64,000 nucleotides of DNA from Notolepis coatsorum. Its lineage: Eukaryota > Chordata > Actinopteri > Aulopiformes > Paralepididae. The stretch spans positions 81,661,184 through 81,725,183 of the forward strand of contig OZ020589.1 in assembly GCA_963971535.1 (NCBI GenBank). The letters are read 5' to 3'. The position numbers and the translations under genes were made by a program. The notes under the pieces are model-generated. The model worked only from the letters and a program-made list of their open reading frames with translations, made no database searches and was not told the DNA's origin. Below, in pieces: positions 1 to 11,146 of this stretch (positions within the stretch are counted from its first letter, which is position 1; the number at the start of each line of letters is the position of its first letter).

Positions 1-100
1 TAGAAGTGGAGCAATATTCAATTTACCTAGGTATACATTTTATGCAGATTTTCACCTGGGGTGGAACAGGTGCGGGACGCGATAAGCCAAGTACGATATA

Positions 101-853
101 TAACCTCCAAATGCTTTTAAAGAATGTTGCAGCTGAGCTATCCAAGCTGAAAGTGTGGTTTGATGTAAATAAATTATCATTAAATATAAAAAAAAAAAAA
201 AAATCATGATATTTGGTAATCGTGATATACAAGTAAATACACCGGTTGAACTAATGATTGATAGTATTAAACTGGAGAGGGTATTTGAGAATACATTTCT
301 GGGTGTGATAATAGACCACAAACTCAACTGGAAACCTCATATCAAATATGTCAGGACTAAATTGGCACGGAGTGTTGGTGTTTTATGCAAGATAAGACAC
401 ATTCTAAACCAAAAAACACTGTATACACTGTACTGTACACTCTTCCTACCATATATGAGCTACTGTGCGGAGGTGTGGGGTAATACCTACAAAAGCACTC
501 TACAGCCAATATGCACCATGCAAAAAAAAGCAATAAGAATAATCAACAATGTAGGATATTATGAACACACCAATAACTTATTTATAAAGCTACAAGCATT
601 GAAATGTATGGACCTAGTGGATTTCAAAACTGCCCTCATTGTATACAAAGCCAGATACAAACTAATCCCAGGCAACATTAAAAAATGGTTCAGAGACAGG
701 GAAGGAGAATATAACTTAAGAGGGAGAGGGAATCTTAAACAACCAATGGTACACACCACGCTGAACAGCATGTGCATATCGGTGTGTGGAGTGAAGTTGT
801 GGAATAATTTACCTGAATACATCAAACTGAGTAAACATGTGGCACAATTTTAA
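101..853 (+). pseudogene. LINE reverse transcriptase, C-terminal fragment
   Basis: Two overlapping frames give a typical post-catalytic LINE reverse transcriptase region. The segment around 130-190 reads like the conserved WF-x-NKLSLN block, and 206-853 continues with a LNWKPHI block, an LPYMSYCAEVWG block and a QKKAIRII block. An A-run at about 189-203 separates the two frames and probably causes the frameshift. The YxDD catalytic core would lie upstream of the window. It encodes the part that follows the palm domain and has no catalytic residues here, so it is non-functional as seen. Confidence 0.8.
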
Positions 854-1284
854 AAGCAGCTAACAAGATACACATTAGAGAAATACAGAAATGAGTAATT
901 AGAATAAACAAAGTTATGCTATATTGTGTTATGTAGTGCTGTACTATATTCACTGCTGTCAAGTGAATCAAGTTTTATTTTTTTAAATATAAGTAAAAGT
1001 ATATTCTATATTGTAATATACTAAATTATGTTATATCTAGTAAAATTAATGGAAGAACAAATATAAATGTAAGGGGGTAGGGATCAATAAGCTTAGCTTC
1101 CCTCTACTCCTTTTTTGGACATGTCTGCTAACCAAACACATTGCTCTTGACCTTTTGTTTATAAATCCTTTTTCTTTTTTTTTAATGTTTTTTTATTTGT
1201 TGTTATGATTGTTTGGTTTGACGGAACAAGATACCGTGATTTGTTGGGAGGAAATGGACAATTACATGTTCAAAAATAAATGTT

Positions 1285-1350
1285 TCATTCATCATTCATT
1301 CATTCATTCATTCATTCATTCATTCATTCATTCATTCATTCATTCATTCA
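1285..1350 (+). repeat. (ATTC)n LINE tail
   Basis: About 16 near-perfect ATTC units follow an AATAAA-like stretch at about 1274-1281. This is the 3' terminal repeat of the upstream LINE. Confidence 0.9.
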
Positions 1351-3123
1351 AGCTGGATGTAGCCAATTACTTAAACATCTTTTTCACAAACATAGCCACA
1401 ACACTTGTAAACAAACTACCCTCCCACTCAGGGCATTATGGGGTAGAACACATAGTAGAATACTACAAAAACCTAGGGGTCCGCAAAGACGACTTCAAAC
1501 TAGAAATGGTAACAACCGATGAGGTACTCAAAAAACTGAGCGCCCTCCAACCTAACAAGGCCACTGGCCATGACAACATCCCCTCCAAATTCCTCAGAGA
1601 CGCAGCAGCCGCCATCACCCCAGTCATCACACACATAATAAACCTCTCCATAAAACAGGGACACGTCCCCAAGGACTTCAAAATTGCGAGAGTGACCCCT
1701 CTGCACAAAAAGGGCAGAAAATTAGACCCAGGCAACTACCGCCCTGTTTCTATTCTTACCTCCATCTCGAAAGTCATGGAGAAAATAGTCTACGAACAGG
1801 TCGAAAAGTACCTGGCGGAAAAAAATCTAATCTACGAATTCCAATCAGGCTTCAGAACATCCCACTCCACTGACACATGCCTTCTCTATTTGAACGGCCA
1901 CATCAAACAGGAGGTGGACACGGGCAAATACTGCGGCATGGTCATGCTGGACCTACAAAAGGCCTTTGACACTGTCAATCACTCCATTCTGATTGACAAG
2001 CTAAAAGCAATTGGTTTTGATAGTTTATCAGTGAGCTGGATGCAATCCTACCAGGAACAGCTGGTGGAGGTAATGGTACTCTACCCCCCCCCCCCCCCCC
2101 CCCCCTCAGTGAGCTGTGGTGTTCCACAAGGAAGCATACTAGGACCGCTACTGTTCCTAATTTATGCAAATGACATGTCGTCAGCTTGTGACTGCAACTT
2201 GTTCCTGTTTGCGGACGACTCAGCCCTGCTGGTCTCTGACAAGAACAAGTTGAAAAAACCCTCAGCTCGGAACTAGGCAAAATCTACATATGGCTCGCTG
2301 ATAACAAACTATCATTACACATGGGCAAAACAGAGTCCATTCTCTTCGGTTCAAATAACAAACACAGCAAGACCGACGGCTTCTCAGTTACAGTGGGTGA
2401 CAATATTGTCACAAGGAAAGATGAAATTACCTACCTGGGTTCCATCCTAGAGCCAAATCTTTCCTGTGACAAAATGGCATCCAATGTAATAAAAAAAGTC
2501 AACCAACAAACTAGATTCTTGTACCGGATCTCCTCTCTGGTAAACAAGAATCAAATCAAATCAAATGTATTTATAGGGCCCGACAACACACGCTAATGTC
2601 CCCATGGGCCGAATACCCTGAAGACTCTGGCAGGAGCACTCATTCAAGGGTACTACGACTATGCTTGCACCTCATGGTACCAAAGCACCTCAAAGGCGCT
2701 AAAAACAAGATTACAAACATCACAAAACAAACTAGTCAGACTACTACTTGACCTTACCCCTAGAACCCACCTCACCCCTGCACACTTTGACAACCTTGGA
2801 TGGCTTAGAGTAGACGACAGAGTACAGCAACTTGCAATGGGCCTGGTCTACAAGATACACTATACGACTAAGGTACCCATGTACATGTCAAAATACTTCC
2901 CAAAGGTCAGTGAATACCACGACCACAACACCAGAGGAAGCTCAACAAATCATGTTAAACCCAGATTCGGCTCAAACAAGGGACTAAACACGTTTCGCAA
3001 TTATGCCACATCAATGTGGAACGCCCTACCCAAAGCTGTAAAGGAATGTGAATCCCTACCCACATTCAAAACCGCTCTTAAAGAGCACCTACGGGAGGCT
3101 GCAATTCGAAACTGGCCACCGTA
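1351..3123 (+). pseudogene. LINE A copy 1 reverse transcriptase
   Basis: The frame from 1351 to 2276 carries the reverse transcriptase fingers and palm: NKATGHDNIPSKFL, then NYRPVSIL, a first catalytic aspartate in LDLQKAFDTVNH, GVPQGSILGPLLFL, and the FADD box standing for YxDD. A homopolymer of about 22 C at 2084-2105 encodes a proline run just before GVPQGS. A short deletion near 2250, relative to other copies, shifts the frame; reading resumes at 2321-2596 and 2620-3123 with the C-terminal domain. A 66-bp insertion at 2548-2613 breaks the frame again. It cannot make a full protein. Confidence 0.85.
2548..2613 (+). repeat. 66-bp foreign insert in LINE A copy 1
   Basis: Compared with the minus-strand copy at about 23.52 kb, the sequence between TAAACAA and TACCCTG is expanded by about 66 bp beginning with a triplicated TCAAA motif followed by TGTATTTATAGGGCCC. 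The (TCAAA)n-TGTATTTATA pattern resembles the 3' tail of a fish LINE or SINE, which is inference. It disrupts the reverse transcriptase C-terminal frame. Confidence 0.6.
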
Positions 3124-3527
3124 AATGTCCAAACCCCCCACCCCCACCCCCTCCTAATAGACAGTCTCCTCCCCACCGCATGTATATATTCTCCCCCTCC
3201 AAATGTACAGTCTCCTCACCACCGGATGTATATTTCTCTCCCACCCACCCACCCCCTCCTAATGTAGAGTCCCCTCCCCATCATATGTATATACTCTGTC
3301 AGGATCTATGAGTAACAGTACTGTATATTTGGATACCGCATATGTCACAAATGTATCAGTACTAAATACCTATATGTCCCTATGCCATAAATGTCATGTA
3401 TGTTGAGTATGTCATAAATGTCAATATGAATTGAAAATGGGGGACCCTGATGTAAACAAGACAAACGTCTTTCTCTGGTCTGCATCCCCTTAACAATTGT
3501 GTGTATTGAGCCGTACTGTATTGTACC
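3124..3527 (+). other. LINE A 3' UTR, part 1
   Basis: Non-coding, with repeated C-rich blocks each followed by a TGTATATA-like block (about 3135-3300), then the conserved family block around 3425-3527 ending in ATTGTACC, where the hAT element enters. The same block appears at the other family-A ends in this window. Confidence 0.7.
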
Positions 3528-4843
3528 CAGGGAGCGAGATTAACTTTTTGACTCACCGGCCAGTGGCGGGTAGATGGGAAGAGTCTACCCGCCAAGCATA
3601 TTTCTTACCTGCCAATATATATTTTATATATAATTATTTTTTTTAAATAAAATATATTTTATATAATCATACTTGTAGTTGTATTATCTGCGAGACATCG
3701 CCACCACGCAATAAGTCAAAATGCTTGCTATCTGCAAACAGCTCCACTGTCTGTTTTGGCTGTGTTGCTCTTCTAGAAAAATAATCCTTTCAGGGTTGCC
3801 TATTGAAATACTGTACACTTTCCTACTGTACACTTTCCTGATTAATTGAAATGGGGGACCCTGATGTAAACAAGACGAAAGTCTTTCTCTGGTCTGCATC
3901 CCCTTAACAATTGTGTGTATTGAGCTGTACTGTATTGTACCCATTCTGCAATCTGTTAATAAAGTTTTCAATCAATCAATCAATCACACCTCCAGTACAG
4001 AAACATTGTTTGAGTTTGCGTGTCAGGTAGACCATTGATTGACAGTCGAGTGTGCCAATTACATCACATCGCTTGCACTCCGGTGCTGCAGCTGGACGGT
4101 CTGGACCCATTGCCCACCTCTGCTGTTGATAACGCTAGCCAAGTTATTATACACACAGATACACAGTGGGCCAGTGACTTTGGTGTAGGGGTGTAACAAT
4201 GCATCGATCCTAAGGGGGAAATTCAACTGCATCGATTTGAAAATGTTAGAATAGATTATCGCAATTTTAATGTGTACACGTTATGTTATTGTCATGTCCG
4301 TTACAGCCAACACACCGACATACGCTACTGCATCAACGTTATGATTAACAAAGCAAGGCATTCGTTTTGTTGCATTAACGTTATATTACTATTGCTATCG
4401 ATAAATCTAGGTGTTCTAAAATCTATTGCTATTGGCAAGAGAGACTATAATAAGTTGGTGTCTCGGAAAACGAGAGCCCTGATCGCGGAGTTTCAGGAAG
4501 TAAACAAGAAAAATGAGAGCTTCCGATTGGTCATTTGCTTTATTTCCCATGAAACCAGTCACTTCACTCTACTGTGATTGGACCGTTGGCTTGAGTGCAA
4601 TGTGGGACTTGTAGTTTTTTAACGATCTCGCAGCGGAGGAAAAAAAAGACGAGAGAGGCTATAATCTGTATTCACACAGCGTGCGCGTAATTGATTTTTA
4701 CCGTTCGCATACAAATATTTTTAGGGGCCTGCTTATGAACTACACGTCTACACGCCACACGGCGGGCAGCCCTCTAAGTGTCATGCGCCAAAGGTAAAAA
4801 CAGACCGCCCCTGGCGGGCGGCGGGCTTTAGTTTCGGTCCCTG
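3528..4843. mobile_element. hAT-type DNA transposon with 8-bp duplication
   Basis: Flanked by the 8-bp direct repeat ATTGTACC at 3520-3527 and 4844-4851. It starts CAGGGAGCGA and ends CGGTCCCTG, so the short terminal inverted repeats share CAGGG-x-CGA. An 8-bp duplication with CA-starting inverted ends is the hAT signature. Removing the insert restores the LINE A 3' UTR. No transposase is recognisable, so it is non-autonomous. It carries a LINE A tail at 3844-3986, and a TAGGGGTGTAAC motif at about 4187 that resembles the end of another hAT MITE. Confidence 0.8.
3844..3986 (+). mobile_element. LINE A 3' end nested in the hAT element
   Basis: A severely 5'-truncated family-A copy: the conserved 3' UTR block, AATAAAGTTTTC and an (AATC)n tail. 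It lies wholly inside the hAT element, which itself sits in a LINE A 3' UTR, giving three levels of nesting. The tail tetramer is AATC, whereas the host copy has ATTC. Confidence 0.8.
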
Positions 4844-4879
4844 ATTGTACCCATTCTGCAATCTGTTAAATAAAGTTTT

Positions 4880-4929
4880 CATTCATTCATTCATTCATTC
4901 ATTCATTCATTCATTCATTCATTCATTCA
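4880..4929 (+). repeat. (ATTC)n tail of LINE A copy 1
   Basis: About 12 ATTC units directly after AATAAAGTTTTC, forming the 3' end of LINE A copy 1. Confidence 0.9.
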
Positions 4930-4940
4930 AACTCACAGAG

Positions 4941-5000
4941 GAGGCTCTGAAACTCTCTGAGGAGGAGGCTCTGAAACTCCCTGAGGAGGAGGCTCTGACC
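4941..5000 (+). repeat. 24-bp tandem repeat, 2.5 copies
   Basis: Two full units and one partial unit beginning GAGGCTCTGA, at 4941, 4965 and 4989. The period is a multiple of three, and the open frame here would encode EEALKL-type octapeptides. There is no other sign of a gene, so it is listed as a minisatellite. Confidence 0.7.
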
Positions 5001-5740
5001 CAATATACACTACTGGTAGGGAGCAGAGTAGAAGACAAATTGTCTCTACTGCATTGCATCACCTATCATTTACAATGACAGCGGTCTGTAGTACAGGCCC
5101 TGTAAATCATGGACATGTCTCTTGGCCAGCAAGAAAAAGCGCCTGTGACGTTTTCAAATGGCCGGGGGAATCCCGTGTCCCACCTATCCTGATTTGGTGT
5201 GGGAGACAGTAACCCCCCCCCCCCCCCTTTGACAGGAGAGAGAACACCCTCGACAGGGAGACTGATAGGTAGAAAGGCACAACCTCTCGACCAATCAGTT
5301 TTGTGAAGGATATAACGGTTCCTTGGTTCATATGCCACATATGTACAATTCTGTAAGCTATCACCCATACCAGTTGTGAACTCAATGCTACGTTTACCTA
5401 AAAGTATTACATGAACACACACAACTCTCATCATACAATAAAACCCCAAGTTCACCTTTACTCACGTAAGAAAGAACGCTGTCCTAAGTAGAGAGAAGGA
5501 CATAAGCCCTTGGCCGAGTGCTAGAAGTACAGGCCTTGCTAAATTATACACAATAGCAACCAACGCAATTTTTCAGAGAAAACTGCACAAACTCCAAGCA
5601 AGAAGGCGCCCCCAGCATTTGTAGCTGTGAGTTCACATCGTATCCCCCAAAATGCAGTGAAGTAAACACACGTTTTGTTAAACAAAAACATTGGTATTAA
5701 CCAAAAACATTCAGGGGGGGGGAGGAAGGAAGAGTGGGGC
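5001..5740. other. Unassigned intergenic DNA
   Basis: No recognisable gene. Contains a C-run at about 5213-5227. ORFs here are short and uninformative. Confidence 0.5.
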
Positions 5741-5934
5741 ATAGTGTAATGTCCTACCTGACCCCCGGACGCAGGATGAATGGCCGTAACAAATGGCTGG
5801 TCCACCATGTTGACGAGGCCTCTCGCTCCGGCGTTTCGCCCACATCCTGGGGCCGGCCATGGTGCAGGCTGACGACATCTTCTGCCAGAGATGACGCCGA
5901 GTCAGAGTGCTCAGGGCCCGCTACTTCCCCACGG

Positions 5935-6150
5935 CTAACGCCAATGGTTAGCACAAGCTAACAGCTAACTCCAGGCTGACGGTTAGCACCAAGCTAATGA
6001 CTAGCCTTCATAGGCCCACCGTCGGCACTGACCAACGGCCAGCTACCGGCTAACAGCTAGCTCGTTTCGGCCGACCGATAGCTACCGGCTAACGCAGCAG
6101 CAAGCTAACGGTTAGCTCTCACGGGCCCACTGTTTAGCTAACGGCTACTA
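5935..6150. repeat. Degenerate GCTAACGGTTAGC-type repeat
   Basis: Motifs such as GGTTAGC, GCTAAC and GCTACCGGCTAAC recur at least ten times on both strands at irregular spacing, forming a low-complexity inverted-repeat cluster. No coding sense is visible. Confidence 0.6.
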
Positions 6151-6541
6151 CTGAAGCTGTATAATGTGAGGAATAGCAATGCAGGCCTGATCACTTCAGA
6201 CAGCCGAAAGGGGGCAGACAACACCCGTTCCCTCTCACAGAACGGTGTTACCAGAGATACAGTGGCATCTGCAGCAAAGCTCCGTTTTGATGTGGGCTGC
6301 TGCCGTCTTGAGCTTGGGGATATTCTTCTAACAAAACACCAAGCTTGCATCCTTCACGCTGGGAGCTTTCGTCTTGAAAGGCGGGGCTACGTCCAGTGCG
6401 GCGGCAGAGAGCATCCCTTTTCAGAGACCCGGGACTCGAAGCCTAGACTCGGAATCGGGGCTCCCAGGAAAACAAAGCTAACTCTCTGAGGAGGAGCACT
6501 GTGTTGTCGTGGGGCATCAAACAAGAATCCCCTCCATACCG

Positions 6542-6877
6542 CTATGGAGAGGCAACGAAGGGATTCTCGCTTGGAGCCGGCTGTTGTGCGGGGACACAAG
6601 CTGCGCAGCTGCCCCCGCACAACTGACACACCTGAGGCCCGCGTCGCAAGACACCACCTAGACTCGAGAGACCATCAGCTCTCACAGCCTGCATAGTATC
6701 CAGCTGCACAGCCGGAGCACAATGCCAGCGGGGGAACTGCTCAGCGACGTGCGCCCCAAATGCGAAGCGCCGGTGGAGGTTAGAATAATCCTCTAGACTC
6801 TCCGGTGGTGACGACATTATCCTTTCTTTCTCCCGTAAATTAGTGAGAGAGGGAGAAACAAAAGACAATGCCAACAC
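6542..6877 (-). CDS. Unrecognised 111-residue ORF downstream of a TATA box
   Basis: The minus-strand ORF lies about 120 bp downstream of a TATATAAG box at 6991-6998. A second in-frame methionine opens MSSPPESLED. It is rich in Cys near the end (CQLCGGSCAAC) and in Pro. I do not recognise a family. Further minus-strand coding-like sequence with acidic/serine clusters lies at 5754-5954, so this could be the broken 5' end of a retroelement gag-like gene. That is a guess from composition only. Confidence 0.25.
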   Translation of the reverse strand: MLALSFVSPSLTNLREKERIMSSPPESLEDYSNLHRRFAFGAHVAEQFPRWHCAPAVQLDTMQAVRADGLSSLGGVLRRGPQVCQLCGGSCAACVPAQQPAPSENPFVASP

Positions 6878-6990
6878 AGCTCCTATAACTAACTAACTAA
6901 CTACTTTAAGCACTAAACTTGAAGCGGTGATTTGCACGGACTTCACGTGGTGAAAGTAGGGAAGGAGCTGATAGTATGGCCATGACCCCG

Positions 6991-6998
6991 CTTATATA
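6991..6998 (-). promoter_or_regulatory. TATA-box candidate
   Basis: TATATAAG on the minus strand in a GC-rich surrounding, followed by the ORF at 6877-6542. It was chosen only by motif and position. Confidence 0.35.
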
Positions 6999-7004
6999 GG
7001 AGCG

Positions 7005-7947
7005 GATGTGGGAGTGGTCAGGCAGGTGGGCAGGTGCGTACACAAGGTGAATGTTTTCATTATAGAATATGATTAAAGGGATAGTTCCAATAGAGCAGAG
7101 CGTAAGCTATAACGGAATATAACATAGGTCTGAACTTGAGTTGTAGAAAAACTTGTTACTCAAGTTTTTCTGTAGTAGTTAGTTGTCCAGAGGTAGTATT
7201 TCCCCAGAAGGTGGTATGGCTTAAAAAAATCCCGAGATCCGTAGCCTGAAGCCTTATGTAGTACATGTCCAAATTTCATAAAGATCCATTCAGAAATGAG
7301 TGATTAGGAGTGATTTTGGTAAATTGTGTACAAAAGAAGAACTCAGTTTTCTCATAGACTTCAATTAATTTGGCTGTTTTTCTCTTCCTGTTTTCGCTTG
7401 TTAGTTTTTCACCTAGATCCCTGATTCATATATCCCCAGGTCGGGTATCATTGGAAAGCCTCATTGGCTACCACCCTCCATAATCATTTTCGAGATCGCC
7501 AAATGATTGACGGAGCTAGAGCCCCAAGAGTCGGGAGTGGTATTTTGCGCAATACTGTGTACTTTGCACAAGCCTCAAATACCGGCATGTAACTTGAGAA
7601 CCGCTGAACGGATTTTGTCACGTGAAAGGGCTATGGACAGGCAACAAATAAGCCTTCAATTCGATATATATATATATTGTATTACAAAATATGCACACCC
7701 TCAAAGTGCCGGTGGGCAAATTGTCCTAAAAAGGGCCCACATGTCGGCCCTTTGTATGTTAAGATGGACATTTGAGTGGTTTCCTAAAGTAGTTCAAATG
7801 TGTTTTTAACTGTTGTTAAAGTTATTTGACTTAATGTCAGTGATAATCTTTGGTTTTGTACTAAATACACCATTTTCTATCTCAAATAAGTAATTAATAT
7901 TGAATAAAACAATCTTTAGTGTTCTTTGTGTCACTGGTGTTTTATTG
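7005..7947. other. Unassigned intergenic DNA
   Basis: AT-rich, with a short (TA)n at about 7664-7676. No gene or element ends recognised. Confidence 0.5.
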
Positions 7948-8319
7948 TGTCACTGGTGTTACTGTGTTTTTTTTCGGTCATATGAAATCAAAAGTGTCAC
8001 ATTTGACTTGTAAATGATTTTATATCAATTAACCTTTGCTTCATTCAAGAGTTAGGATGTTAAGGATACTATCATTAAATTTGTATGACTGTCCTTCAAA
8101 TGTTGTTATTATTATAGCAAAGATATGATGGTGTTAATAAGCAAACGTCACACAATCACATTTTTCACAAACCTGATTAAAATAAATAAATACATAATCT
8201 CCAAATTGTTTGCATTATCGTTATCCTACTGTGCCTCTGACTGTGCAGAATAGATTGTGAAAAAAACATTTCTAAAAAGCCTTTAATATTGTTAAAGGTA
8301 TGAGGTAACACCAGTGACA
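7948..8319. repeat. 372-bp segment with perfect 15-bp inverted ends
   Basis: TGTCACTGGTGTTAC at 7948-7962 is the exact reverse complement of 8305-8319. A second direct copy of GTGTCACTGGTGTT starts near 7929. This may be a MITE or a fold-back remnant. No clear target duplication is seen. Confidence 0.5.
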
Positions 8320-8344
8320 AAAAGATGGCACAAGCATTCTTTAA

Positions 8345-8909
8345 AGGGGACATGCAACTAAACTGTTCTGATTTGACTGTTTCTGTGACGTTAATATAGC
8401 ACTGATTTGCATAACTAACTCCCCCTCTATGGTTGACAGCAACAGTAAACAGAGCAGGCAGATAGTGTAACCCGACACTTCCTCAGAGTGAGGCAGACAA
8501 CGAGCGAGTGAGAGAGAGAGAGGGAGAGGGAGAGAGAGAGAGATAGAGGGAGAGAGAGGAGCTTCTGTCGGGGAAACAAACTGCACGTGAGGAAGCAGCA
8601 GTAGCACAGTATACTAATTTACACACAACCTGGGCTGGACCTTGTGTGGGGAAGCAGCAGTAGCACATACTCATTTACACACAACCTGGACCTCGCGGGG
8701 AAGCAGCAGTAGCACATATTCATTTACACAGTGCTTATGGGTGGAGCCAGGCCAACACAGCCTGAAATCCAAAGTGAGAAAAATTTGGCTTTTGAGTACT
8801 TGATTAAAACAATGCATTTTTTTTTAATAAAAGATGTCTTCAATAGACTCACAGGAATTGTGACATAAAGTTGCCCAAATAGTGCTAGGAATAGCAAATA
8901 GCAATACCT
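8345..8909. mobile_element. TTAA-flanked MITE, possibly Kolobok-like
   Basis: TTAA at 8341-8344 and 8910-8913 bracket a 565-bp non-coding segment that starts AGGGGACATG and ends CCT. TTAA duplications with ends starting in G-rich AGG are described for Kolobok-type elements and fish MITEs, but the terminal symmetry here is short. A GA-rich run (about 8505-8560) and a minisatellite lie inside. Confidence 0.4.
8591..8733. repeat. 49-59-bp tandem repeat, three copies
   Basis: Units begin GGAAGCAGCAGTAGCACA at 8591, 8650 and 8699 and continue through a CATTTACACA block. The first unit carries an extra stretch of about 10 bp. Confidence 0.75.
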
Positions 8910-8913
8910 TTAA

Positions 8914-10526
8914 AGGCCAACTTGCAGGTTGTATTTTTGTTCAATAAACAATGTGGACTAGCCAACGGTGACTTTCATGAAGAAGAAAAAAAAATTAATT
9001 GACACAGTTTTAGCGTTTTTATCAAACATTTTGTCTGCCCAACACAATCACCACGCATGTGGATATTTTAATCAATGATTCATAACGTGCACGTGTAATC
9101 GAAATGATGTCGTCACAGCAGGTGCAGGGCACCTGAGAGTCACACACACAGAGAGAGTCTGAGAGTCACACACAGCTAGTGGCAGGCAGAGAGCCTTGCT
9201 ACTACTAGCCGAGGAGTGATGAATGAAAATGTATCTGTTTCACCTAACAACACTATTGCTCCATGATCATAGCCATCCATCTCTAAAGCTAACCACTATT
9301 TGTAAAAGCCACAACCATGTTACCATATTTGTACTAATGAAAATCATTGTGTCGTTGTACATATTGTGTATACACCGTTAGAAGCTAGCTGAGTTAGCTA
9401 CGTAGCTTAGCTTAGCTTGGTAGCCGAAACTCATAACATCACCCGATTTAAAATGGTTCTCTCCTCTTTGTATACCTTTGTCATCACAAGTATTCTGCCA
9501 AGGAACTTATGGACACGACAATAGTAGTAGTTATAAGGTGTTTTAGCTTGTAGCATTAGTTAGCTCATAGCTATCGTCACTGATGCACCGAGTGCAGCTA
9601 AAGGGGCTACTATCGTATCAACATGCCGGGGCGCATAGCTTGCTAGCCGGCAGGATGTGTGTGCAGCAGTGCTTTGCCTCACAGGTCTGAGAAGAGGACC
9701 TGCACATTTTACTCGTTCCCAAAACTCTTTTACATGCATGACAGTAGACATAACGCTAACGTTAGCGGGGTAACGTTAGCCAGAGCCATATAGCCAGCTT
9801 GATACTATGACCCGGGGATAAGGCGACAGCCCACAGACCAGTAGCACTGCTGTACTGAACAACAGGCTGCCTAGTGGTAAATGTAGTTATTTTTTTACGA
9901 CATTAAAAACATTATAACTACCTTGTTTCAACCAGTTGTAGCTGGTCCATCAAAGTCTCCCGACGATTAATGATTAAAAAAAAATTATTTACTTTGACTT
10001 AAAGCCCAACTTGCAGGTTAAACCCTTCTTCAATTATGGGTAGTTTACATCATTGGTATCTAATTTAATAATTAATTTCTTTTCATTTGACACGGGAAAT
10101 GCCACTCAGAAAGGGGTTAAAAGGTCCATGCACCAATAACATGCACGCACGAATCAAAAAAGCTTATCAGAGCTATCAGGGCCATGACGTCACTCGAGGC
10201 AACTTTCCCCTACTTCTGATCCACTACAAGGAGTTTTGACGAGTGCAGAAAGCTATTTCCTTGATCCAAATGGACGCCTTACAAGAGCTCTCATTTATGT
10301 GGATTCATAAAGTCAAAGGATTAACCAATATTGTAACTTAAGTTTAAATGTAGGGAAATTAAATACATTTTAAGACATGTTGCTATTCCAAAAGTGTGCG
10401 TTTCTGTAGAATGACTATACACCCATCACCATGCCTACAAAGTGCTCAATATTTGTAAGTGTAGCGTTGCCAAGCATTTGCCAATGTGTTACTTGAGTTC
10501 ACACAGGCTTGATATACTCTGCTAAG

Positions 10527-10529
<3 letters not shown>
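8914..10529. other. Unassigned intergenic DNA
   Basis: No gene seen. A motif starting TTAAAG and continuing CCAACTTGCAGGTT occurs in the same orientation at about 8910 and 9999, so two related repeat ends may frame this stretch. TAACGTTAGC-type motifs cluster at 9380-9780. Confidence 0.5.

Positions 10530-10560
<31 letters not shown>
10530..10560. repeat. (CA)n microsatellite
   Basis: About 15 CA units. Confidence 0.9.
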
Positions 10561-10562
<2 letters not shown>

Positions 10563-10767
10563 GCGTGCTTTGATCAGGACATGTTGAAAGTATACTGTAG
10601 TGTAGATAAATGTCTGCCATGATTACCATAACCACAGAGTCAGCTAAATATATGACATGTATAGGCCTATGGAGCTTCTCACTCACCCCATCCTCCTCTG
10701 AAAAACTAATTGTGTTCTTCTTTATGGGAGAGACAAACATTTGGAATGTATTCTGCTCATTTTGACA

Positions 10768-10768
<1 letters not shown>

Positions 10769-10799
<31 letters not shown>

Positions 10800-10900
10800 T
10801 TTATTTGTATAGCACTTTTCATACAGAGGTTGCAGTTCAAAGTGCTTCACAACAGTAAAAAATACAGGCATAAGCGGGCATAAAAAAGATAGACAGGTAG
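10769..10900 (-). repeat. LINE-type 3' tail with (AAT)n
   Basis: (AAT)n at 10769-10798 adjoins TTATTTGTATAGCACTTTTC and AAAGTGCTTCAC, a 3'-tail pattern shared with the segment near 60.59 kb. This suggests LINE tails in minus orientation. The body is not recognisable. Confidence 0.5.
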
Positions 10901-11146
10901 CAAGGTATGGCAAATCACAGTGTTTCACATTAGGATCTAGCATCCCAATAGGCTCTCCGCTTACAGTTTTCAGTAATACAAATAATAAAAATAGTTTAAA
11001 ATGATTCAGTTTAAAAATAGTCTAAAAATTATAAAATAGAACGGACATAAAAAATACAGGCATGAGCGAGCATAGCAAGCAGTAGCATTGAGTGGACATG
11101 AGTCTATATCAGTCTATATCCTACGATAATGACCACTGATGTTTAC

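Larger units (their letters stand above)
1..1350 (+). mobile_element. LINE 3' end (CR1/L2/Rex1-like), cut by the window start
   Basis: This is the 3' part of a non-LTR retrotransposon. It holds the thumb and C-terminal part of a reverse transcriptase ORF, an AT-rich 3' UTR, and an (ATTC)n tail that ends exactly where a different LINE body begins at 1351. Short tandem-repeat tails are typical of CR1/L2-type LINEs. The 5' part lies outside the window, so truncation and target duplication cannot be judged. The abrupt junction at 1351 suggests insertion into LINE A copy 1. Confidence 0.8.
1351..4929 (+). mobile_element. LINE family A, copy 1 (interrupted)
   Basis: A CR1/L2-type LINE lacking its endonuclease half. 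It runs from just before the reverse transcriptase domain through a C-rich 3' UTR to an (ATTC)n tail at 4880-4929. The 3' UTR is interrupted at 3528-4843 by an hAT element; removing that element and one duplication restores the family's 3' end (a short block ending in AATAAAGTTTTC and the tail). The same family recurs on the minus strand at 22.47-32.16 kb, on the plus strand at 35.81-36.99 kb, and as several short 3' ends. Confidence 0.85.

Noticed and set aside
4845..5078. ORF with EEALKL octapeptide repeats
   Set aside because: The open frame starts in a LINE tail, and the repeat is a 24-bp minisatellite. Nothing else suggests an exon.
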